Source: Gammaproteobacteria bacterium HGW-Gammaproteobacteria-13
Lineage (GTDB): Bacteria; Pseudomonadota; Gammaproteobacteria; Pseudomonadales; Pseudomonadaceae
Assembly (NCBI GenBank): GCA_002840155.1
Contig: PGZH01000002.1
Coordinates: forward strand, 186,001 to 250,000
Direction: 5' to 3'
Length of the DNA stretch: 64,000 nucleotides
The notes below the pieces were generated by a model. It worked only from the letters and a program-made list of their open reading frames with translations. It made no database searches and had not been told where the DNA came from. Below are positions 39,608-54,050 of the stretch, in pieces (the first letter of the stretch is position 1; every line of letters begins with the position of its first letter). A program made the position numbers and the translations under genes.

Positions 39608-41083
39608 TCAGGGCAACAGTGCCACCAAGCCGGCCTGTTGCACCAGCTCCAACAGCGGCTGCGGATACACCCCGAGGAAGAACGCTAGCACGGCGACGAA
39701 CAGCAGCATCATGCCGCCAGCACGCTGCGCCCAGTTGAACGGCGCATCGTGCCGGCGCAGGTTCGGCTCGAGCATAAACAGGGTGACCATCACCCGCAGG
39801 TAATAGAACACGCCAATGGCGCTGCCGATTACCAAAGCGGCGAGCAGCCACCATTGCTGTGATTGCACGCCCGCGGCGACCACATAGAACTTGCCGATAA
39901 ACCCAGCCGTCAGCGGAATACCAGCCAGTGACAGCATCATCACGGTGAGCACCGCCGTCAGGTACGGACGGCGCCAGAACAGCCCACGGTATTCGTAGAG
40001 GGCATCGGCATCACGGCCGTTGTAGGGCGTCGACATCAGGGTGATCACGCCGAACGCACCCAGGCTGGTCAGCACGTAGGTGGCCAGATACACGCCCACC
40101 GCTTCCACGGCCAAACCCTTGCTGGCGATCAGCGCCACCAGCAGGTAGCCAAAGTGGGCAATGGAGGAATAACCGAGCAGACGTTTGAGGTTGTTCTGCA
40201 ACAGCGCCAGCAGGTTGCCGAAGATGATCGAGGCGATGGCGATCAGCGTCAGCAGGTCATTCAACCAGCCGCCTGCGGTGGCCGGCGACATCTGATACAG
40301 ACGCAGCAGCACGGCAAACACCGCGACCTTACTGGCGGTGGCGAGGAAGGCTGCCACCGGAGCCGGCGCGCCCTCGTAAACGTCCGGCGTCCACAAGTGG
40401 AACGGCACCAGCGACAGCTTGAAGGACAGACCGATCAGCATCATGCCCACACCCAACTGCGCGAGCATGCTCGGCAGGCCATCGGCAGCCAACTTGGCGC
40501 CGATACCGGCGAAGGTCAGGTTGCCCGACTCGGCGTACAGCAGCGCCATGCCGAACAGCAGAAACGCCGAACCAGCTGCGGACAGCACCATGTACTTGAT
40601 GCCGGCTTCCAGCGAACGCTTGTTGAAGAAGGCATAGGCGATCATGCCGTAGATCGGCACCGAGAGCAGTTCCAGGCCAATAAACAGGCCCGCCAGATGC
40701 TGCGCACTGACCAGCACCAGACCGCCAGCGGCAGACAGCAGCATCAGCAGGTACAACTCTTCGCGGTTGCCCGGGTAACCCTTGCCGGACTCACCGCCCA
40801 GGTAGGCGTGAGTCAACGTCACACAGGCCAGGGTCGCGGCCAGCACCAGGGCCATGTAGTAGCAGGCGAATTTATCCACCAGCAGCAGCGGCGTGACCTC
40901 GATGGGCGTTACGCCCAGGGTCGGCAGCAGTGACAGCAGCGCCAGGTTGAGGCCCAGCACCGACAGGCCGAAGGTCATGGTGTGGTTGCGCTTCCAGGCG
41001 ATGGCCAGCATCACCAGCACCACCGTGGCACTGGTGATCAGCAGCGGCAGCAGCGCGATAAAGTGTTGAGTCGTGAATTCCAT
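39608..41083 (-). CDS. nuoN: NADH-quinone oxidoreductase subunit N
   Basis: 491-residue antiporter-like membrane subunit of complex I with about 14 helices. Conserved proton-path elements are visible: Glu in FIGLELLSVPIYGM and Lys in SLEAGIKYMVLSAAGSAFLL. Last gene of the nuo operon, 7 bases after nuoM. Confidence 0.97.
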   Translation of the reverse strand: MEFTTQHFIALLPLLITSATVVLVMLAIAWKRNHTMTFGLSVLGLNLALLSLLPTLGVTPIEVTPLLLVDKFACYYMALVLAATLACVTLTHAYLGGESGKGYPGNREELYLLMLLSAAGGLVLVSAQHLAGLFIGLELLSVPIYGMIAYAFFNKRSLEAGIKYMVLSAAGSAFLLFGMALLYAESGNLTFAGIGAKLAADGLPSMLAQLGVGMMLIGLSFKLSLVPFHLWTPDVYEGAPAPVAAFLATASKVAVFAVLLRLYQMSPATAGGWLNDLLTLIAIASIIFGNLLALLQNNLKRLLGYSSIAHFGYLLVALIASKGLAVEAVGVYLATYVLTSLGAFGVITLMSTPYNGRDADALYEYRGLFWRRPYLTAVLTVMMLSLAGIPLTAGFIGKFYVVAAGVQSQQWWLLAALVIGSAIGVFYYLRVMVTLFMLEPNLRRHDAPFNWAQRAGGMMLLFVAVLAFFLGVYPQPLLELVQQAGLVALLP

Positions 41084-41090
41084 ACGCTAC

Positions 41091-42620
41091 TTACCGGGCC
41101 GGAACAGGTTGATTGAGGGCACTACCCAGCCACTGCTGCACGCCTTGCATGCTGGCGGCGGAGGTGTCGAGCACCGGCTGCGGGTAAACACCAAGCAGGA
41201 TCAGCAGCACAGCGAGGCCGAGCACCATGCTCAGTTCGCGCAGCTGCAGGCCAGGCAAAGCGGTTTCCGCCTTGGCCGGGCCAAAGTAGGCGCGGTGAAT
41301 CATGATCAGCGAGTAGACCGAACCGAACACCAGGCCGGTGGCGGCCACCACGGTGACCCAAGGCGCACTCTGGAAGCTGCCGACCAGAATCAGGAACTCA
41401 CCGACGAAGTTGCCAGTGCCCGGCAAGCCCAGCGCCGCAGCGGCAAAGAACAGGCTAAGCGCCGGCAGCCAGGGCATACGCGCCCAGATGCCGCCCATCT
41501 CGCGCATATCACGAGTATGCAGGCGCTCGTACAGCTGACCGCAGAGGATAAACAGCGCCGCAGCGGACAGGCCATGCGCGAGCATCTGCACCACCGCGCC
41601 CTGCAGGGCGATCTCGCTGGCGGAATAGATGGCGATCAGCACAAAACCCATGTGCGACACGCTGGAATAAGCCACCAGGCGCTTGATGTCGGTCTGTGCG
41701 AACGACAGCAGCGCGCCGTAGATGATGGCAAACACGCCAAGCCACTGGGCAATCGGTGCAAACTCTGCCGAGGCATTGGGGAACAGCGGCAGGGCAAAAC
41801 GCATCAGGCCGTAGGCGGCGGTTTTCAGCAGAATACCGGCCAGGTCCACGGAGCCAGCAGTTGGCGCCTGAGCGTGGGCGTCCGGCAGCCAGGAGTGGAA
41901 CGGCACCACCGGGAATTTCACCGCAAAGGCGATAAAGAAGCCGAGCATCAGGATGAACTCGGTGCCGGCCGCCATCTTGGTGTTGAGCAGATCGGCGTAG
42001 TTGAAGGTCAGCACGCCGGTTTGGTCGAAGTGCACAAACACCAGGCCGAGAATCGCCAGCAACATGATCAGGCCGCTGGCCTGGGTGAAGATAAAGAACT
42101 TGGTGGCGGCGGTGATGCGGGTCTTGCCGTCGCTGCCGCTATGACCCCAGAGCGCGATGAGGAAATACATCGGCACCAACATCATTTCCCAGAAGAAGAA
42201 GAACAGGAACAGGTCGACGGCGAGGAACACGCCGACCACACCGCCGAGAATCCACATCAGGTTGAGGTGGAAGAAGCCGACGCGGTTCTGGATCTCGTTC
42301 CACGAGCACAGTACCGAGAGCACACCGAGCAGGCCGGTGAGGCTGATCATCAGCACCGACAGGCCATCCAGCGCCAGGTGCACGCTGATGCCGAAGCGCT
42401 CGATCCATGGCACTTGGAACTCGGCCGCCCACTGCGGCGCAGCACCCGGCGCAGGCGCCAAGCTGAAGTCGCCAGTGGCCCACAGCCACAGACTCAGACC
42501 GAACAGCAAGGCCATGGTCAGCAGGGCGATCCAGCGCGGCAGGATGTTGCCGAAGCGCTCGCACTGCCAGCACAGCAGGCCGCCGATAAAGGGGATCAGG
42601 ATTAGCCAGGGCAGAATCAT
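41091..42620 (-). CDS. nuoM: NADH-quinone oxidoreductase subunit M
   Basis: 509 residues, antiporter-like proton-pumping subunit. [20 protein letters not shown] (helix 5 Glu), [20 protein letters not shown] (helix 7/8 Lys and broken helix) and [19 protein letters not shown] are diagnostic. Lies 15 bases after nuoL in the operon direction. Confidence 0.97.
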   Translation of the reverse strand: MILPWLILIPFIGGLLCWQCERFGNILPRWIALLTMALLFGLSLWLWATGDFSLAPAPGAAPQWAAEFQVPWIERFGISVHLALDGLSVLMISLTGLLGVLSVLCSWNEIQNRVGFFHLNLMWILGGVVGVFLAVDLFLFFFFWEMMLVPMYFLIALWGHSGSDGKTRITAATKFFIFTQASGLIMLLAILGLVFVHFDQTGVLTFNYADLLNTKMAAGTEFILMLGFFIAFAVKFPVVPFHSWLPDAHAQAPTAGSVDLAGILLKTAAYGLMRFALPLFPNASAEFAPIAQWLGVFAIIYGALLSFAQTDIKRLVAYSSVSHMGFVLIAIYSASEIALQGAVVQMLAHGLSAAALFILCGQLYERLHTRDMREMGGIWARMPWLPALSLFFAAAALGLPGTGNFVGEFLILVGSFQSAPWVTVVAATGLVFGSVYSLIMIHRAYFGPAKAETALPGLQLRELSMVLGLAVLLILLGVYPQPVLDTSAASMQGVQQWLGSALNQPVPAR

Positions 42621-42635
42621 AACGGGCTATTTTCC

Positions 42636-44486
42636 TTAATTCAGAAACAGGAGAACGGCGAGCACCAGCACGGCGCCCCCGGCTATCGATGTGGCGTACC
42701 AGCGCACCTGACCAGTCTCGCTGCTGGCCAGCAAGGCGTTGCCGCCTCGCGCCAGACGCGGAATCAGGCCAATGCTGCGGTCGATCGGGTCGTGCCCGAG
42801 CAACCGGCAAAGCAACAGGTACGGTCGCACAAACAGCTTGTCGTAGAGCCAGTCGAAGCCCCAGGCGGCGAACCACCAGGCCGAGAGGAAACGCCCCGGC
42901 GCACTCTGCGCCACCGCGGTGGCGAAACTGCGTTTGCCGAGGAACAGCAGTGCGGCCAGAACGATGCCAATGATCGCGATGGCCCCCGAGGCGATTTCCA
43001 GGCTGTGCTTGGCGTCACCGCCGGCATGACCGACGCTTTGCGGCAACACGCCCGCCAAGGGTGGGCTGATCAGCGCGCCAATAAAGGTCGACAGCACAAT
43101 CAGGGTTACCAGTGGCAGCCAGTGAGCGACGCCATGGCCGGCATGGGCTTCAGTCTTCTGCTCGCCATGGAAGGCGATAAAGATCAGGCGGAAGGTGTAG
43201 AGCGACGTCAGGAAGGCTCCGGCCAGCCCGGCATACAGCAACCACTGATGACCGCTGGCAAAGGCTTCCCAGAGGATTTCGTCCTTGGAGTAGAAGCCAG
43301 CGGTGATCAGAGGCAACGCCGCCAGAGCCGCGCCACCGACGATAAAGCTGGCGTAGGCCAACGGCAGTTTCTTCCACAGACCGCCCATCTTGAAGATGTT
43401 CTGCTCGTGGTGGCAGGCGTTGATCACCGCACCGGAAGCGAGGAACAGCAGGGCCTTGAAGAAGGCGTGGGTCATCAGGTGGAAGATCGCCGCATCCCAG
43501 GCCCCTACACCCAAGGCGAGGAACATATAGCCGATCTGGCTCATGGTCGAGTAGGCGAGGATGCGCTTAATATCGGTCTGCACCAGCGCGGCGAAGCCGG
43601 CCAGCACCAGGGTCACGCCGCCGACGATGCCAACCAATTCGAGAATTTCCGGAGTCAGCAGGAACAGGCCGTGGGTACGGGCGATCAGGTACACGCCGGC
43701 GGTAACCATGGTCGCGGCGTGGATCAACGCAGAAACCGGGGTCGGGCCGGCCATCGCATCGGCCAACCAGGTTTGCAGCGGCAGCTGCGCGGATTTACCC
43801 ACTGCGCCGCCGAGCAGCATCAGGGTGGCAATCCACAGCCAGCTATCGCCTTCCACATACTTCTGCGGCGCCAGCGCCATCAGCTCCTGAATATTCAGGG
43901 TGCCCAAGTGGAGGAACAGGATAAACAGGCCGATGGCCATAAACACGTCGCCGATACGGGTGACGATAAAGGCCTTGAGCGCCGCGTTGCCGTTGGCGGT
44001 GTGCTTGAAGTAGAAGCCGATCAGCAGGTAGGAGCACAGCCCCACGCCTTCCCAGCCGAAGTACAACACCAGCAGGTTATCGCCGAGCACCAGCAACAGC
44101 ATGCTGAAGATAAACAGGTTGGTGTAGGCGAAGAAGCGCGAGTAGCCCTCTTCACCGCGCATATACCAACTGGCAAACAGGTGGATCAGGAAACCCACAC
44201 CGGTAACCACGCCAAGCATGGTCAACGACAGGCCATCCAGGTACAGGGTGAAGCTCGGTGCAAAACCGGCCACGCTCATCCACTGCCACAGCACCTGGGT
44301 AAACACGCCGTTTGGCGGCGGATTGAGGTTGAACTGCACGATCACCCAGGCCGCCGTCAGGGCGGACAGGCCCACCGAACCGACGCCGATCAGCGCCGAG
44401 AGGTTCTCGGAGAAACGCCCGCGCGAGAAGGCCAGCAGGAACCAGCCCAGCAACGGGAACACACAGGTCAGGAATAGAAGGTTCAT
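42636..44486 (-). CDS. nuoL: NADH-quinone oxidoreductase subunit L
   Basis: 616 residues, the largest antiporter-like subunit with a C-terminal lateral helix. [40 protein letters not shown] and [20 protein letters not shown] are typical. Start overlaps the end of nuoK by four bases (ATGA). Confidence 0.97.
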   Translation of the reverse strand: MNLLFLTCVFPLLGWFLLAFSRGRFSENLSALIGVGSVGLSALTAAWVIVQFNLNPPPNGVFTQVLWQWMSVAGFAPSFTLYLDGLSLTMLGVVTGVGFLIHLFASWYMRGEEGYSRFFAYTNLFIFSMLLLVLGDNLLVLYFGWEGVGLCSYLLIGFYFKHTANGNAALKAFIVTRIGDVFMAIGLFILFLHLGTLNIQELMALAPQKYVEGDSWLWIATLMLLGGAVGKSAQLPLQTWLADAMAGPTPVSALIHAATMVTAGVYLIARTHGLFLLTPEILELVGIVGGVTLVLAGFAALVQTDIKRILAYSTMSQIGYMFLALGVGAWDAAIFHLMTHAFFKALLFLASGAVINACHHEQNIFKMGGLWKKLPLAYASFIVGGAALAALPLITAGFYSKDEILWEAFASGHQWLLYAGLAGAFLTSLYTFRLIFIAFHGEQKTEAHAGHGVAHWLPLVTLIVLSTFIGALISPPLAGVLPQSVGHAGGDAKHSLEIASGAIAIIGIVLAALLFLGKRSFATAVAQSAPGRFLSAWWFAAWGFDWLYDKLFVRPYLLLCRLLGHDPIDRSIGLIPRLARGGNALLASSETGQVRWYATSIAGGAVLVLAVLLFLN

Positions 44487-44791
44487 CCGCGCATCTCGCT
44501 GGCAGCGTCGACATCGAGGGTGTTGAAGCGGCGATACAGCTGCAACAGGATCGCCAAGCCAATACTGGCTTCGGCGGCGGCCAGAGTGATCACCAGGATA
44601 AACATCACCTGGCCGTCAGGTTGGGCCCAACGGCTGCCCGCCACCACAAAGGCCAGGGCGGTGGCATTCATCATCACTTCCAGGCTCATCAGCACAAACA
44701 GGATGTTGCGCCGCACCATCAGGCCGATCAGACCGAGGCTGAACAGCACGCCGGCCAGCGCCAGGCCGTGCTCCAGGGGAATCGCATTCAT
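44483..44791 (-). CDS. nuoK: NADH-quinone oxidoreductase subunit K
   Basis: 102 residues with three helices. Conserved Glu in [15 protein letters not shown] and [20 protein letters not shown] form the proton path between NuoJ and NuoN. Overlaps nuoJ and nuoL by four bases at each end, so translation is coupled. Confidence 0.97.
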   Translation of the reverse strand: MNAIPLEHGLALAGVLFSLGLIGLMVRRNILFVLMSLEVMMNATALAFVVAGSRWAQPDGQVMFILVITLAAAEASIGLAILLQLYRRFNTLDVDAASEMRG

Positions 44792-45297
44792 GCCGTGGGC
44801 TCCTTGGCATCGTGACGGCCGAGGTGATAGGCCGCGACCAACGCAGCAAGCAGCAGCATCGAAGCCAACTCCACCGCCAGCAGGTATGGCCCGTAAAGGG
44901 CGATACCGACGGCTTTGGCATCAATGGTCTGCAAACCGAGAGCCGCGCCACTGGGCGACTGGAACAGCACATAGAGCAATTGCCCCAGCAACAACGCCGA
45001 GAGAATCGCCGGGCCGGTCCAGATACCAGGCGTCAACCACTGGCGTTCCTGCTCGACCGCCGCCGGGCCGAGGTTGAGCATCATCACCACGAAGACGAAC
45101 AGCACCATAATCGCGCCGGCGTAGACGATGATCTCCAGCGCGCCGGCAAAGGGGGCGCCGAGGGCGAAGAAGGTCATCGCCACGGCCAGCAGCGAGAGAA
45201 TCAGATACAACAGGGCATGCACCGGATTGCTCGCGGTGATCACCCTGAATGTGGCCGCCACGGCAACGCCGGCGGCGAGGTAGAAAGCGAATTCCAT
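44788..45297 (-). CDS. nuoJ: NADH-quinone oxidoreductase subunit J
   Basis: 169 residues with five hydrophobic helices; [20 protein letters not shown] holds the pi-bulge helix conserved in NuoJ. Overlaps nuoK by four bases and follows nuoI by 9. Confidence 0.96.
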   Translation of the reverse strand: MEFAFYLAAGVAVAATFRVITASNPVHALLYLILSLLAVAMTFFALGAPFAGALEIIVYAGAIMVLFVFVVMMLNLGPAAVEQERQWLTPGIWTGPAILSALLLGQLLYVLFQSPSGAALGLQTIDAKAVGIALYGPYLLAVELASMLLLAALVAAYHLGRHDAKEPTA

Positions 45298-45306
45298 ATC
45301 CCCTCC

Positions 45307-45855
45307 TTAGGGCAGTAGGCCTTTGACGTTGATCGGTTCGGCTTCATTCTGCGCAGCACCTTTCGGCTTGCCGGCAATGGCCATACCGGCGACGCGGTAG
45401 AAGTTGTAGTCCGGGTTCTTGCCCGGGCCGCTGATCAGCAGGTCTTCCTTCTCGTACACCAGGTCCTGGCGCTTGAACTCGCCCATCTCGAAATCCGGGG
45501 TGAGCTGGATCGCCGTGGTCGGGCAGGCTTCTTCGCACAGGCCGCAGAAGATGCAGCGCGAGAAGTTGATGCGGAAGAAATCCGGGTACCAGCGACCATC
45601 CGGGGTTTCCGCCTTCTGCAGCGAGATGCAACCCACCGGGCAGGCCACCGCACACAGGTTGCAGGCTACGCAGCGCTCTTCGCCGTCGGGGTCGCGGGTC
45701 AGGACGATGCGCCCGCGATAGCGCGGCGGCAGGTACACCGCCTCTTCCGGGTATTGCAGGGTGTCGCGCTTGCGAAAGCCATGGCTGAAGACCATGACCA
45801 TGCTGCGCAGTTGGGTGTAGGTGCCGTGCACCACATCCCGTATGTATTTGAACAT
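45307..45855 (-). CDS. nuoI: NADH-quinone oxidoreductase subunit I (N6a/N6b ferredoxin)
   Basis: 182 residues. Two [4Fe-4S] motifs are plain: [12 protein letters not shown] and [12 protein letters not shown]. It connects NuoG to NuoB in the electron chain of the peripheral arm. Starts 13 bases after nuoH. Confidence 0.98.
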   Translation of the reverse strand: MFKYIRDVVHGTYTQLRSMVMVFSHGFRKRDTLQYPEEAVYLPPRYRGRIVLTRDPDGEERCVACNLCAVACPVGCISLQKAETPDGRWYPDFFRINFSRCIFCGLCEEACPTTAIQLTPDFEMGEFKRQDLVYEKEDLLISGPGKNPDYNFYRVAGMAIAGKPKGAAQNEAEPINVKGLLP

Positions 45856-45868
45856 TCTGTGGTTCTCC

Positions 45869-46861
45869 TTACTGGGCCGCGGCCAGCACGAATGCGCCGG
45901 TCACCAGCAGGTTGATCAGGGTCAGCGGCAGGCAGAACTTCCAGCTGAAGGCCATGACCTGGTCATACCGTGGGCGCGGAATCGAGGCGCGCAGCAGGAT
46001 GAAGATCATGATGAAGAAGCAGGTTTTCAGGGCGAACCAGAAAAACGGAATCTGCGGCAGGATGCCAAACGGCCCGTGCCAACCGCCGAAGAACAGGGTT
46101 ACCAGTAGTGCCGAGATGGTGATGATGCCGATGTATTCACCGACGAAGAACATGCCCCACTTCATCCCGGCATATTCGATGTGATAACCGTCGGCCAGCT
46201 CTTGCTCGGCTTCTGGCTGGTCGAAGGGGTGACGGTGAGTCACCGCCACGCCGGCGATAAAGAAGGTACAGAAGCCGAAGAACTGCGGAATGATGAACCA
46301 GAGGTTTTCCGCCTGGTAATCGACGATATCGCGCATGTTGAACGAGCCAACCTGAGCGACGATACCCATCAGCGCCAGCGCCAGGAACACCTCGTAGGAC
46401 ACTGTCTGCGCCGAGGCGCGCAGCGCGCCGAGCAGGGCAAACTTGTTGTTACTCGCCCAGCCGGCGAACAGCACGGCATACACCGACAGACCGGCCATGG
46501 CGAAGAAGAACAGGATGCCGATATTCAGGTCCGCCACGCCCCAGTTCGGGGTGATCGGGATAATCGCAAAGGCCAGCAGCATGGCGGCGAAGGCGATCAT
46601 CGGCGCCAGGATAAAGATGAACTTGTCGGCGAACGGCGGCGTCCAGTCCTCCTTGAAGAACATCTTGATCATGTCCGCGGCGATCTGAAACATGCCGAAC
46701 GGCCCGACCCTATTAGGGCCGTAGCGGTCCTGCCACCAGCCCAGCAGTCGCCGTTCGACAAAGCTCAGCAGCGCGCCGCAAACCACCACCACCAGCAGAA
46801 TCACGATGGCCTTGAGTACGGCGATCAGCACGTCCAGCACTTCAGGGGTCAGCCAACTCAT
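45869..46861 (-). CDS. nuoH: NADH-quinone oxidoreductase subunit H
   Basis: 330 residues, eight helices, lining the quinone-binding chamber at the junction of the arms. [20 protein letters not shown] and the acidic loop [20 protein letters not shown] are the diagnostic stretches. Its ATG overlaps the nuoG stop (four bases). Confidence 0.98.
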   Translation of the reverse strand: MSWLTPEVLDVLIAVLKAIVILLVVVVCGALLSFVERRLLGWWQDRYGPNRVGPFGMFQIAADMIKMFFKEDWTPPFADKFIFILAPMIAFAAMLLAFAIIPITPNWGVADLNIGILFFFAMAGLSVYAVLFAGWASNNKFALLGALRASAQTVSYEVFLALALMGIVAQVGSFNMRDIVDYQAENLWFIIPQFFGFCTFFIAGVAVTHRHPFDQPEAEQELADGYHIEYAGMKWGMFFVGEYIGIITISALLVTLFFGGWHGPFGILPQIPFFWFALKTCFFIMIFILLRASIPRPRYDQVMAFSWKFCLPLTLINLLVTGAFVLAAAQ

Positions 46862-49578
46862 TGCGCGGCCTCCTCAATGCGAGTGACCACGCTACCGGCG
46901 ATCAGCGCCGGCATGCCCGGCAAACCGACTGGCAGGCCGACCACACCGATGGCCAGCTCTTCGGTGATCTGCAGCGGCAGGCGCAGGGTCTGCCCCGCCA
47001 CTGTCAGGCTGAGCAGCGCGCCGTCATTCACCCCCAGGCGATCCGCTTCGGCCTTGGCCAGCAGCGCGTAAGGTGCGGGAATGCGCTCTTGCAGCGGCGC
47101 GGCGCCGGCGGAGGTTTCCTCACTGCCGAACAGGTGATGCAGCGCCACGGCCTGCAAGGTGCCCGGTGCCGGGTTAAAGGCGGCCGGGACACTGAACCAG
47201 GGCAGCACTGCGCCTTTGGCTTCCAGCAAACGCACACCGGGATCACCGGCACGCAGATGGCCGCCGACTTCGTCCTGGAACTTGTTCCAGGCCTGCGGCG
47301 AGTTCCAGCCCGGCGACCAGGCGAATGGAATCTGCTGACGATCTTCCTTGCTGCCGGAATAGCCTTCCATGGAGAAGGCAAACGCCGAATCCTGATCCTG
47401 CGGCTGACGCGGCTCGTGCACGCTGATATTGGCGCGCATGGCGGTGCGACCGCTATAACGGTGCGGCTCACGGGCCAGCTTGAGGCCCTTGATGCGGAAG
47501 GTGGCGTTGGGCGCGGCTTCACCGATGCGTGCCAGCAAGCTGTTGCTGGCCGCTACGGCAGCGGTCACCGCATCCAGCTGAGTCCAGTCGAGCGGCTTGC
47601 CCTGCAGGGTGCTGTGCAGCGCATGCAGCCAGCGCCAGCCTTCGCGAATCAGGATATTGGCGTCGTAGTAGCTCGGTTCGAACACCTGGAAGAAACGCTG
47701 GGCGCGGCCTTCGAAGCTGACCAGGGTGCCATCGCCTTCGGCGAAGCTGGCCACCGGCAGCAGCAGGTGGGCTTTTTCGCTGGTGGCGGTGTGCTGATGG
47801 TCAGCGACAATCACCAGCTTGGCCGCCGTCAAAGCGGCATCGACCTTGGCTGCATCGGCGCGACGATAGAGGTCGTTTTCCAGCACGATCACGGCATCGG
47901 CCTGGCCGGACGTCAGCGCCTGCAGCGCCGCATCAACGGACTCGCCACCCAGCAGAGCCAGGCCCATGCTGTTGGCTTCCGGCACTACCAGGCTGATGGA
48001 GGCGTTCTTCTCGCGATTCTTTAGCGCACTGGCGATATTCGCCGCAGCCTCGATCAGGCTCTTCTCACCGAGAGAGGCGCCAGAGATGATCAGCGGACGC
48101 TTGGCTTCTAGCAGCGCTTCGGCAATCAACTCCACCAGCTCACCGACATCCGCATCCAGGCCGTTAACCGCCGGTGCGCTCGGGTCGATGGCGTGAGCCA
48201 CGGCGAAACCGATACGCGCCAGGTCTGCCGGCGCGGCGTGCACGCAGGCTTCGGCGATGTCATCCAGGCGTGTAGCGGTGACGCTGGCGATAAATAGCGG
48301 ATGCAGCGCGTCCTGAGCGACGTTCTGCACGGCAGCCATGTGCCAGTCCTGAATCTTCATTGACGCGGCGATTTCAGTGGCCTTGCCCTTGACCGCCTGA
48401 CGCAGGGCCAGGGCCATGCGTGCGGCGGTTTGGGTGAGGTCTTCACCAAGGATAAACACCGCGTCGTGCAGCTCGACTTCACGCAGGGTCGGCACCGGCA
48501 GCGGGCCGTTCTGCAAGATGTCGCGGATCAGGCGGATATTTTCCAGCTCGCCCGCGGCGATACCGGAGTAGTAGTTGGCCTCGCCGACCAGCTCGCGCAG
48601 GGCGAAGTTGCTTTCCAGGCTGGCGCGCGGCGAACCGATGCCGATTACGCGTTTGCCTTTGAGCAGCTCGGCGGCCTTGTCCAGCGCGGCGTCGATGCCG
48701 AGCTTTTCGCCACCGTCTTTATTCACCAGTAGCGGCTGGCGCGGACGGTCGCTGCGGTTGACGTAGCCGTAACCGAAACGACCACGGTCGCAGAGGAAAT
48801 ACTGGTTCACATCACCGTTGAAGCGGTTTTCGATGCGTCGGAGTTCGCCGTAGCGCTCGCCGGGACTGGTGTTGCAGCCGCTGGCGCAGCCATGGCAGAT
48901 GCTCGGGGCGAACTGCATGTCCCACTTGCGGTTGTAGCGCTCGGAGTGGGTCTTGTCGGTGAACACGCCGGTCGGGCAGACCTCGACCAGGTTGCCGGAG
49001 AACTCGCTTTCCAGTACGCCGTCTTCGACCCGACCGAAGTACACGTTGTCGTGCGCGCCATACACACCAAGGTCAGTGCCGCCGGCGTAATCCTTGTAGT
49101 AACGCACGCAGCGGTAGCAGGCGATGCAGCGGTTCATCTCATGGGAAATAAACGGGCCGAGCTGCTGGTTCTGGTGGGTGCGCTTGCTGAAGCGATAACG
49201 GCGCTGGTTGTGGCCCGTCATCACCGTCATGTCCTGCAGGTGGCAATGGCCGCCCTCCTCGCACACCGGGCAATCGTGCGGGTGGTTGGTCATCAGCCAT
49301 TCAACGACGCTGGCGCGGAACGCCTTGGATTCTTCATCGTCGATGCTGATCCAGGTGTTGTCGGTCGCCGGCGTCATGCACGACATGACGATGCGCCCGC
49401 GCGTATCGTTTTCATCGCTGTACTGCTTGACCGCGCACTGGCGGCAGGCGCCGACGCTACCGAGCGCCGGGTGCCAGCAGAAGTAAGGGATATCGAGACC
49501 GAGGGACAGGCAGGCCTGCAGCAGGTTGTCCGCCCCATCGACTTCGAAATCTTTGCCGTCTACGTGGATAGTGGCCAT
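46858..49578 (-). CDS. nuoG: NADH-quinone oxidoreductase subunit G
   Basis: 906 residues. N-terminal [2Fe-2S] site [15 protein letters not shown] with a later MSC; the His-Cys3 cluster N5 in [34 protein letters not shown] and VCPTG for N4; and the N7 motif [13 protein letters not shown] plus FLCDRGRFG. The rest is a molybdopterin-oxidoreductase-like body without cofactor. It is separated from nuoF by 94 bases, the longest gap in the operon, with only a weak AAGAAGAAA ribosome site. Confidence 0.98.
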   Translation of the reverse strand: MATIHVDGKDFEVDGADNLLQACLSLGLDIPYFCWHPALGSVGACRQCAVKQYSDENDTRGRIVMSCMTPATDNTWISIDDEESKAFRASVVEWLMTNHPHDCPVCEEGGHCHLQDMTVMTGHNQRRYRFSKRTHQNQQLGPFISHEMNRCIACYRCVRYYKDYAGGTDLGVYGAHDNVYFGRVEDGVLESEFSGNLVEVCPTGVFTDKTHSERYNRKWDMQFAPSICHGCASGCNTSPGERYGELRRIENRFNGDVNQYFLCDRGRFGYGYVNRSDRPRQPLLVNKDGGEKLGIDAALDKAAELLKGKRVIGIGSPRASLESNFALRELVGEANYYSGIAAGELENIRLIRDILQNGPLPVPTLREVELHDAVFILGEDLTQTAARMALALRQAVKGKATEIAASMKIQDWHMAAVQNVAQDALHPLFIASVTATRLDDIAEACVHAAPADLARIGFAVAHAIDPSAPAVNGLDADVGELVELIAEALLEAKRPLIISGASLGEKSLIEAAANIASALKNREKNASISLVVPEANSMGLALLGGESVDAALQALTSGQADAVIVLENDLYRRADAAKVDAALTAAKLVIVADHQHTATSEKAHLLLPVASFAEGDGTLVSFEGRAQRFFQVFEPSYYDANILIREGWRWLHALHSTLQGKPLDWTQLDAVTAAVAASNSLLARIGEAAPNATFRIKGLKLAREPHRYSGRTAMRANISVHEPRQPQDQDSAFAFSMEGYSGSKEDRQQIPFAWSPGWNSPQAWNKFQDEVGGHLRAGDPGVRLLEAKGAVLPWFSVPAAFNPAPGTLQAVALHHLFGSEETSAGAAPLQERIPAPYALLAKAEADRLGVNDGALLSLTVAGQTLRLPLQITEELAIGVVGLPVGLPGMPALIAGSVVTRIEEAAQ

Positions 49579-49672
49579 GGTTCAGGTTTCTTCTTTGCCC
49601 ACCGAAGCGAGCTTGGCTAATGGAATCACGTTGTGCTGCGGGGCCAGGTCAGTGGCCGCCAGAGCGCCATTT

Positions 49673-51031
49673 TTACGCGGGGACGAATTGCCCCGTCGTC
49701 GCCGGAGCCGCCGGGCTGGCAACGCCAGCCTCGAACTCCGAGCGGAAATACTTGATCGCACTGCCCAACGGCTCAACCGCACCCGGTGCATGGGCGCAGA
49801 AGGTCTTGCCCGGGCCAAGGAAGTTGACCAGACCGAGTAGCGTGTCGATGTCCTGCTGAGTGCCTTGCTTGCGCTCCAGGGCGCGCAGAATCTTCACGCT
49901 CCAGGGCAGACCATCGCGACACGGGGTACACCAGCCGCAGGACTCGCGAGCGAAGAACTCTTCCATATTGCGCAGCAGCGAGACCATGCTGATGCTGTCG
50001 TCAACCGCCAGTGCCAGACCGGTGCCCATGCGCGTGCCGACCTTGCCAATTCCGCCGGCATACATCAGCGCATCCAGGTGCTCGGGCAGCAGGAAGCCGG
50101 TGCCGGCACCGCCGGGTTGCCAGCACTTAAGGGTGTAGCCATCGCGCATGCCGCCGGCGTAATCCTCGAACAGCTCGCGAGCGCTGACGCCGAAGGGCAG
50201 CTCCCACAAGCCGGGGTTCTTCACCTTGCCGGAGAAGCCCATCAGCTTGGTGCCGTGGTCTTCACTCTCCGGGCGGGCCAGGCTCTTGTACCAATCCACA
50301 CCGTTACCGACGATGGCCGGCACGTTACACAGGGTCTCGACGTTGTTCACGCAGGTCGGCTTGCCCCACACGCCAACGGCGGCAGGGAACGGCGGCTTGG
50401 CGCGCGGGTTGGCGCGGCGACCTTCGAGGGAGTTGATCAGTGCGGTTTCTTCACCGCAGATATAGCGGCCGGCACCTGTGTGCACGAACAGCTCGAAATC
50501 GAAACCGCTGCCGAGGATGTTTTTGCCCAGCAGGCCGGCTGCTTTGGCTTCCTCAATGGCGCGGTTGAGGTTGGCGGCCGCATCGACGTATTCGCCGCGC
50601 AGGAAGATATAACCGCGATAGGCCTTGAGCGCCCGGGCGGAAATCAGCATGCCTTCCACCAGCAGGTGCGGCAGCTGCTCCATCAGCATGCGGTCTTTCC
50701 AGGTATTCGGTTCCATCTCATCCGCGTTGCACAGCAGGTAGCGGATGTTCATGGATTCGTCGGCGGGCATCAGGCCCCACTTCACCCCGGTGGGGAAGCC
50801 GGCACCACCACGGCCCTTGAGGCCGGAGTCTTTCACCGTTTGCACGATATCGGCCTGGGCCATTTCGCTCAGGGCTTTGCGGGCGGCGGCGTAGCCGTTC
50901 TTCGCCTGGTATTCCTCCAGCCATACGGGCTGGGCGTCGTCACGCAGGCGCCAGGTCAGCGGGTGGGTCTCTTCGCTGCGAGTGATGCGGTTGGCCGGGC
51001 CAATGGAGGTCAGCGTTTTCATACCACTCAT
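49673..51031 (-). CDS. nuoF: NADH-quinone oxidoreductase subunit F (FMN and NADH site)
   Basis: 452 residues from ATG 51031, chosen because it forms an ATGA overlap with the nuoE stop; the frame runs further upstream only through nuoE. Motifs: [16 protein letters not shown] (NADH/FMN), [19 protein letters not shown] (FMN) and [12 protein letters not shown] with a later Cys in FCAHAPGA (N3 [4Fe-4S]). This subunit accepts hydride from NADH. Confidence 0.98.
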   Translation of the reverse strand: MSGMKTLTSIGPANRITRSEETHPLTWRLRDDAQPVWLEEYQAKNGYAAARKALSEMAQADIVQTVKDSGLKGRGGAGFPTGVKWGLMPADESMNIRYLLCNADEMEPNTWKDRMLMEQLPHLLVEGMLISARALKAYRGYIFLRGEYVDAAANLNRAIEEAKAAGLLGKNILGSGFDFELFVHTGAGRYICGEETALINSLEGRRANPRAKPPFPAAVGVWGKPTCVNNVETLCNVPAIVGNGVDWYKSLARPESEDHGTKLMGFSGKVKNPGLWELPFGVSARELFEDYAGGMRDGYTLKCWQPGGAGTGFLLPEHLDALMYAGGIGKVGTRMGTGLALAVDDSISMVSLLRNMEEFFARESCGWCTPCRDGLPWSVKILRALERKQGTQQDIDTLLGLVNFLGPGKTFCAHAPGAVEPLGSAIKYFRSEFEAGVASPAAPATTGQFVPA

Positions 51032-51522
51032 TGGTAGGCCTCCAGCAGTTGAGACACGCCACCAGGTTGCACGTCGCCAAAGGTGTCGTCGTCGATCATC
51101 AGCGCCGGGGCCTTGTCGCAGTTGCCCAGACAGCACACCGGCAGCAGGGTAAAGCGGTTGTCGCTGGTGGTCTGACCGAGGCCGATACCGAGCTGTTTCT
51201 GCATCTCACTGACCACCGACTCATGACCACCGACATAGCAGGTCATGCTGTCGCATACGCGGATGATGTGGCGGCCCACCGGCTGACGGAAAATCTGACT
51301 ATAGAAGGTGGCCACGCCTTCGACGTCGCTGGCAGGAATACCGAGAATTTCGCCAATCGCATCGGCGGCGCCATCCGGCACCCAGCCGCGGGCTTTCTGC
51401 ACGATTTTCAGGGCTTCGATCGACGCCGCGCGCGGGTCTTCATAGTGGTGCATTTCGTGTTCGATGGCCGCATGTTCGGCTTCGCTGAGGATGAAACGAT
51501 CAGTCTGGATTAGCGTGCTCAT
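51028..51522 (-). CDS. nuoE: NADH-quinone oxidoreductase subunit E (N1a)
   Basis: 164 residues, thioredoxin-like fold. The [2Fe-2S] ligands are in [11 protein letters not shown] and [12 protein letters not shown]. Two bases downstream of nuoCD and overlapping nuoF. Confidence 0.98.
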   Translation of the reverse strand: MSTLIQTDRFILSEAEHAAIEHEMHHYEDPRAASIEALKIVQKARGWVPDGAADAIGEILGIPASDVEGVATFYSQIFRQPVGRHIIRVCDSMTCYVGGHESVVSEMQKQLGIGLGQTTSDNRFTLLPVCCLGNCDKAPALMIDDDTFGDVQPGGVSQLLEAYQ

Positions 51523-51524
51523 AA

Positions 51525-53324
<1,800 letters not shown>

Positions 53325-53362
53325 TCAACGGCGTCAGTAGGCGGGCTCAGTCGAGCCCAGGC

Positions 53363-54046
53363 TCACACTTCGTCGGGGCTGCGCAGATTGGTCACGGCGA
53401 TGCGCTCGGCGCGCCGCTGTTCTTTCTGCGAAGGCATGTCGGCACGGTAAACACCCTGATCACCGACCACCCAGGACAACGGCCGGCGCTCCTGACCGAT
53501 GGATTCCTGCAGCAGCATCAATCCCTGCAGAAATGCCTCGGGACGCGGCGGACAACCGGGAATATAGACGTCGACCGGCAGGAACTTATCGACCCCCTGG
53601 ACCACGGAATAGATGTCGTACATGCCGCCAGAGTTGGCGCAGGAGCCCATCGAGATCACCCACTTGGGTTCCAGCATCTGTTCGTACAGGCGCTGGATGA
53701 CCGGAGCCATCTTGATAAAGCAGGTGCCAGCGATGACCATGAAGTCCGCCTGGCGTGGGGAGGCTCGAATCACTTCCGCACCAAACCGGGCCACGTCGTG
53801 CGGCGCGGTAAAGGCGGTGGTCATTTCCACATAGCAGCAGGACAGGCCGAAGTTATACGGCCACAGGGAGTTCTTGCGCCCCCAGTTCACTGCGCCATTC
53901 AGCACATCGGCAAGTTTGCCCATGTAGATGTTCTTGTGGACTTGATCATCTAGCAGCGGGTCGGAAACGGTCTCCCGCTCGCCGACCGGATAGCGCTCAT
54001 TGGGCGCATCCGGATCGATCCGAGTAAGTTTGTAGTGCATCGCCAA
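53363..54046 (-). CDS. nuoB: NADH-quinone oxidoreductase subunit B (N2)
   Basis: 227 residues. The terminal cluster N2 ligands are the tandem Cys in [18 protein letters not shown] and [11 protein letters not shown]. The C-terminal tail is basic and charged ([20 protein letters not shown]). Starts four bases after nuoA ends; an internal ATG two codons later is also possible. Confidence 0.98.
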   Translation of the reverse strand: MAMHYKLTRIDPDAPNERYPVGERETVSDPLLDDQVHKNIYMGKLADVLNGAVNWGRKNSLWPYNFGLSCCYVEMTTAFTAPHDVARFGAEVIRASPRQADFMVIAGTCFIKMAPVIQRLYEQMLEPKWVISMGSCANSGGMYDIYSVVQGVDKFLPVDVYIPGCPPRPEAFLQGLMLLQESIGQERRPLSWVVGDQGVYRADMPSQKEQRRAERIAVTNLRSPDEV

Positions 54047-54050
54047 AGCC

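Noticed and set aside
41073-44477. Two long plus-strand frames (510 and 561 residues)
   Set aside because: Both are antisense to nuoM and nuoL, rich in Gln/His/Gly with no domain, and are shadows of GC-rich membrane-protein genes.
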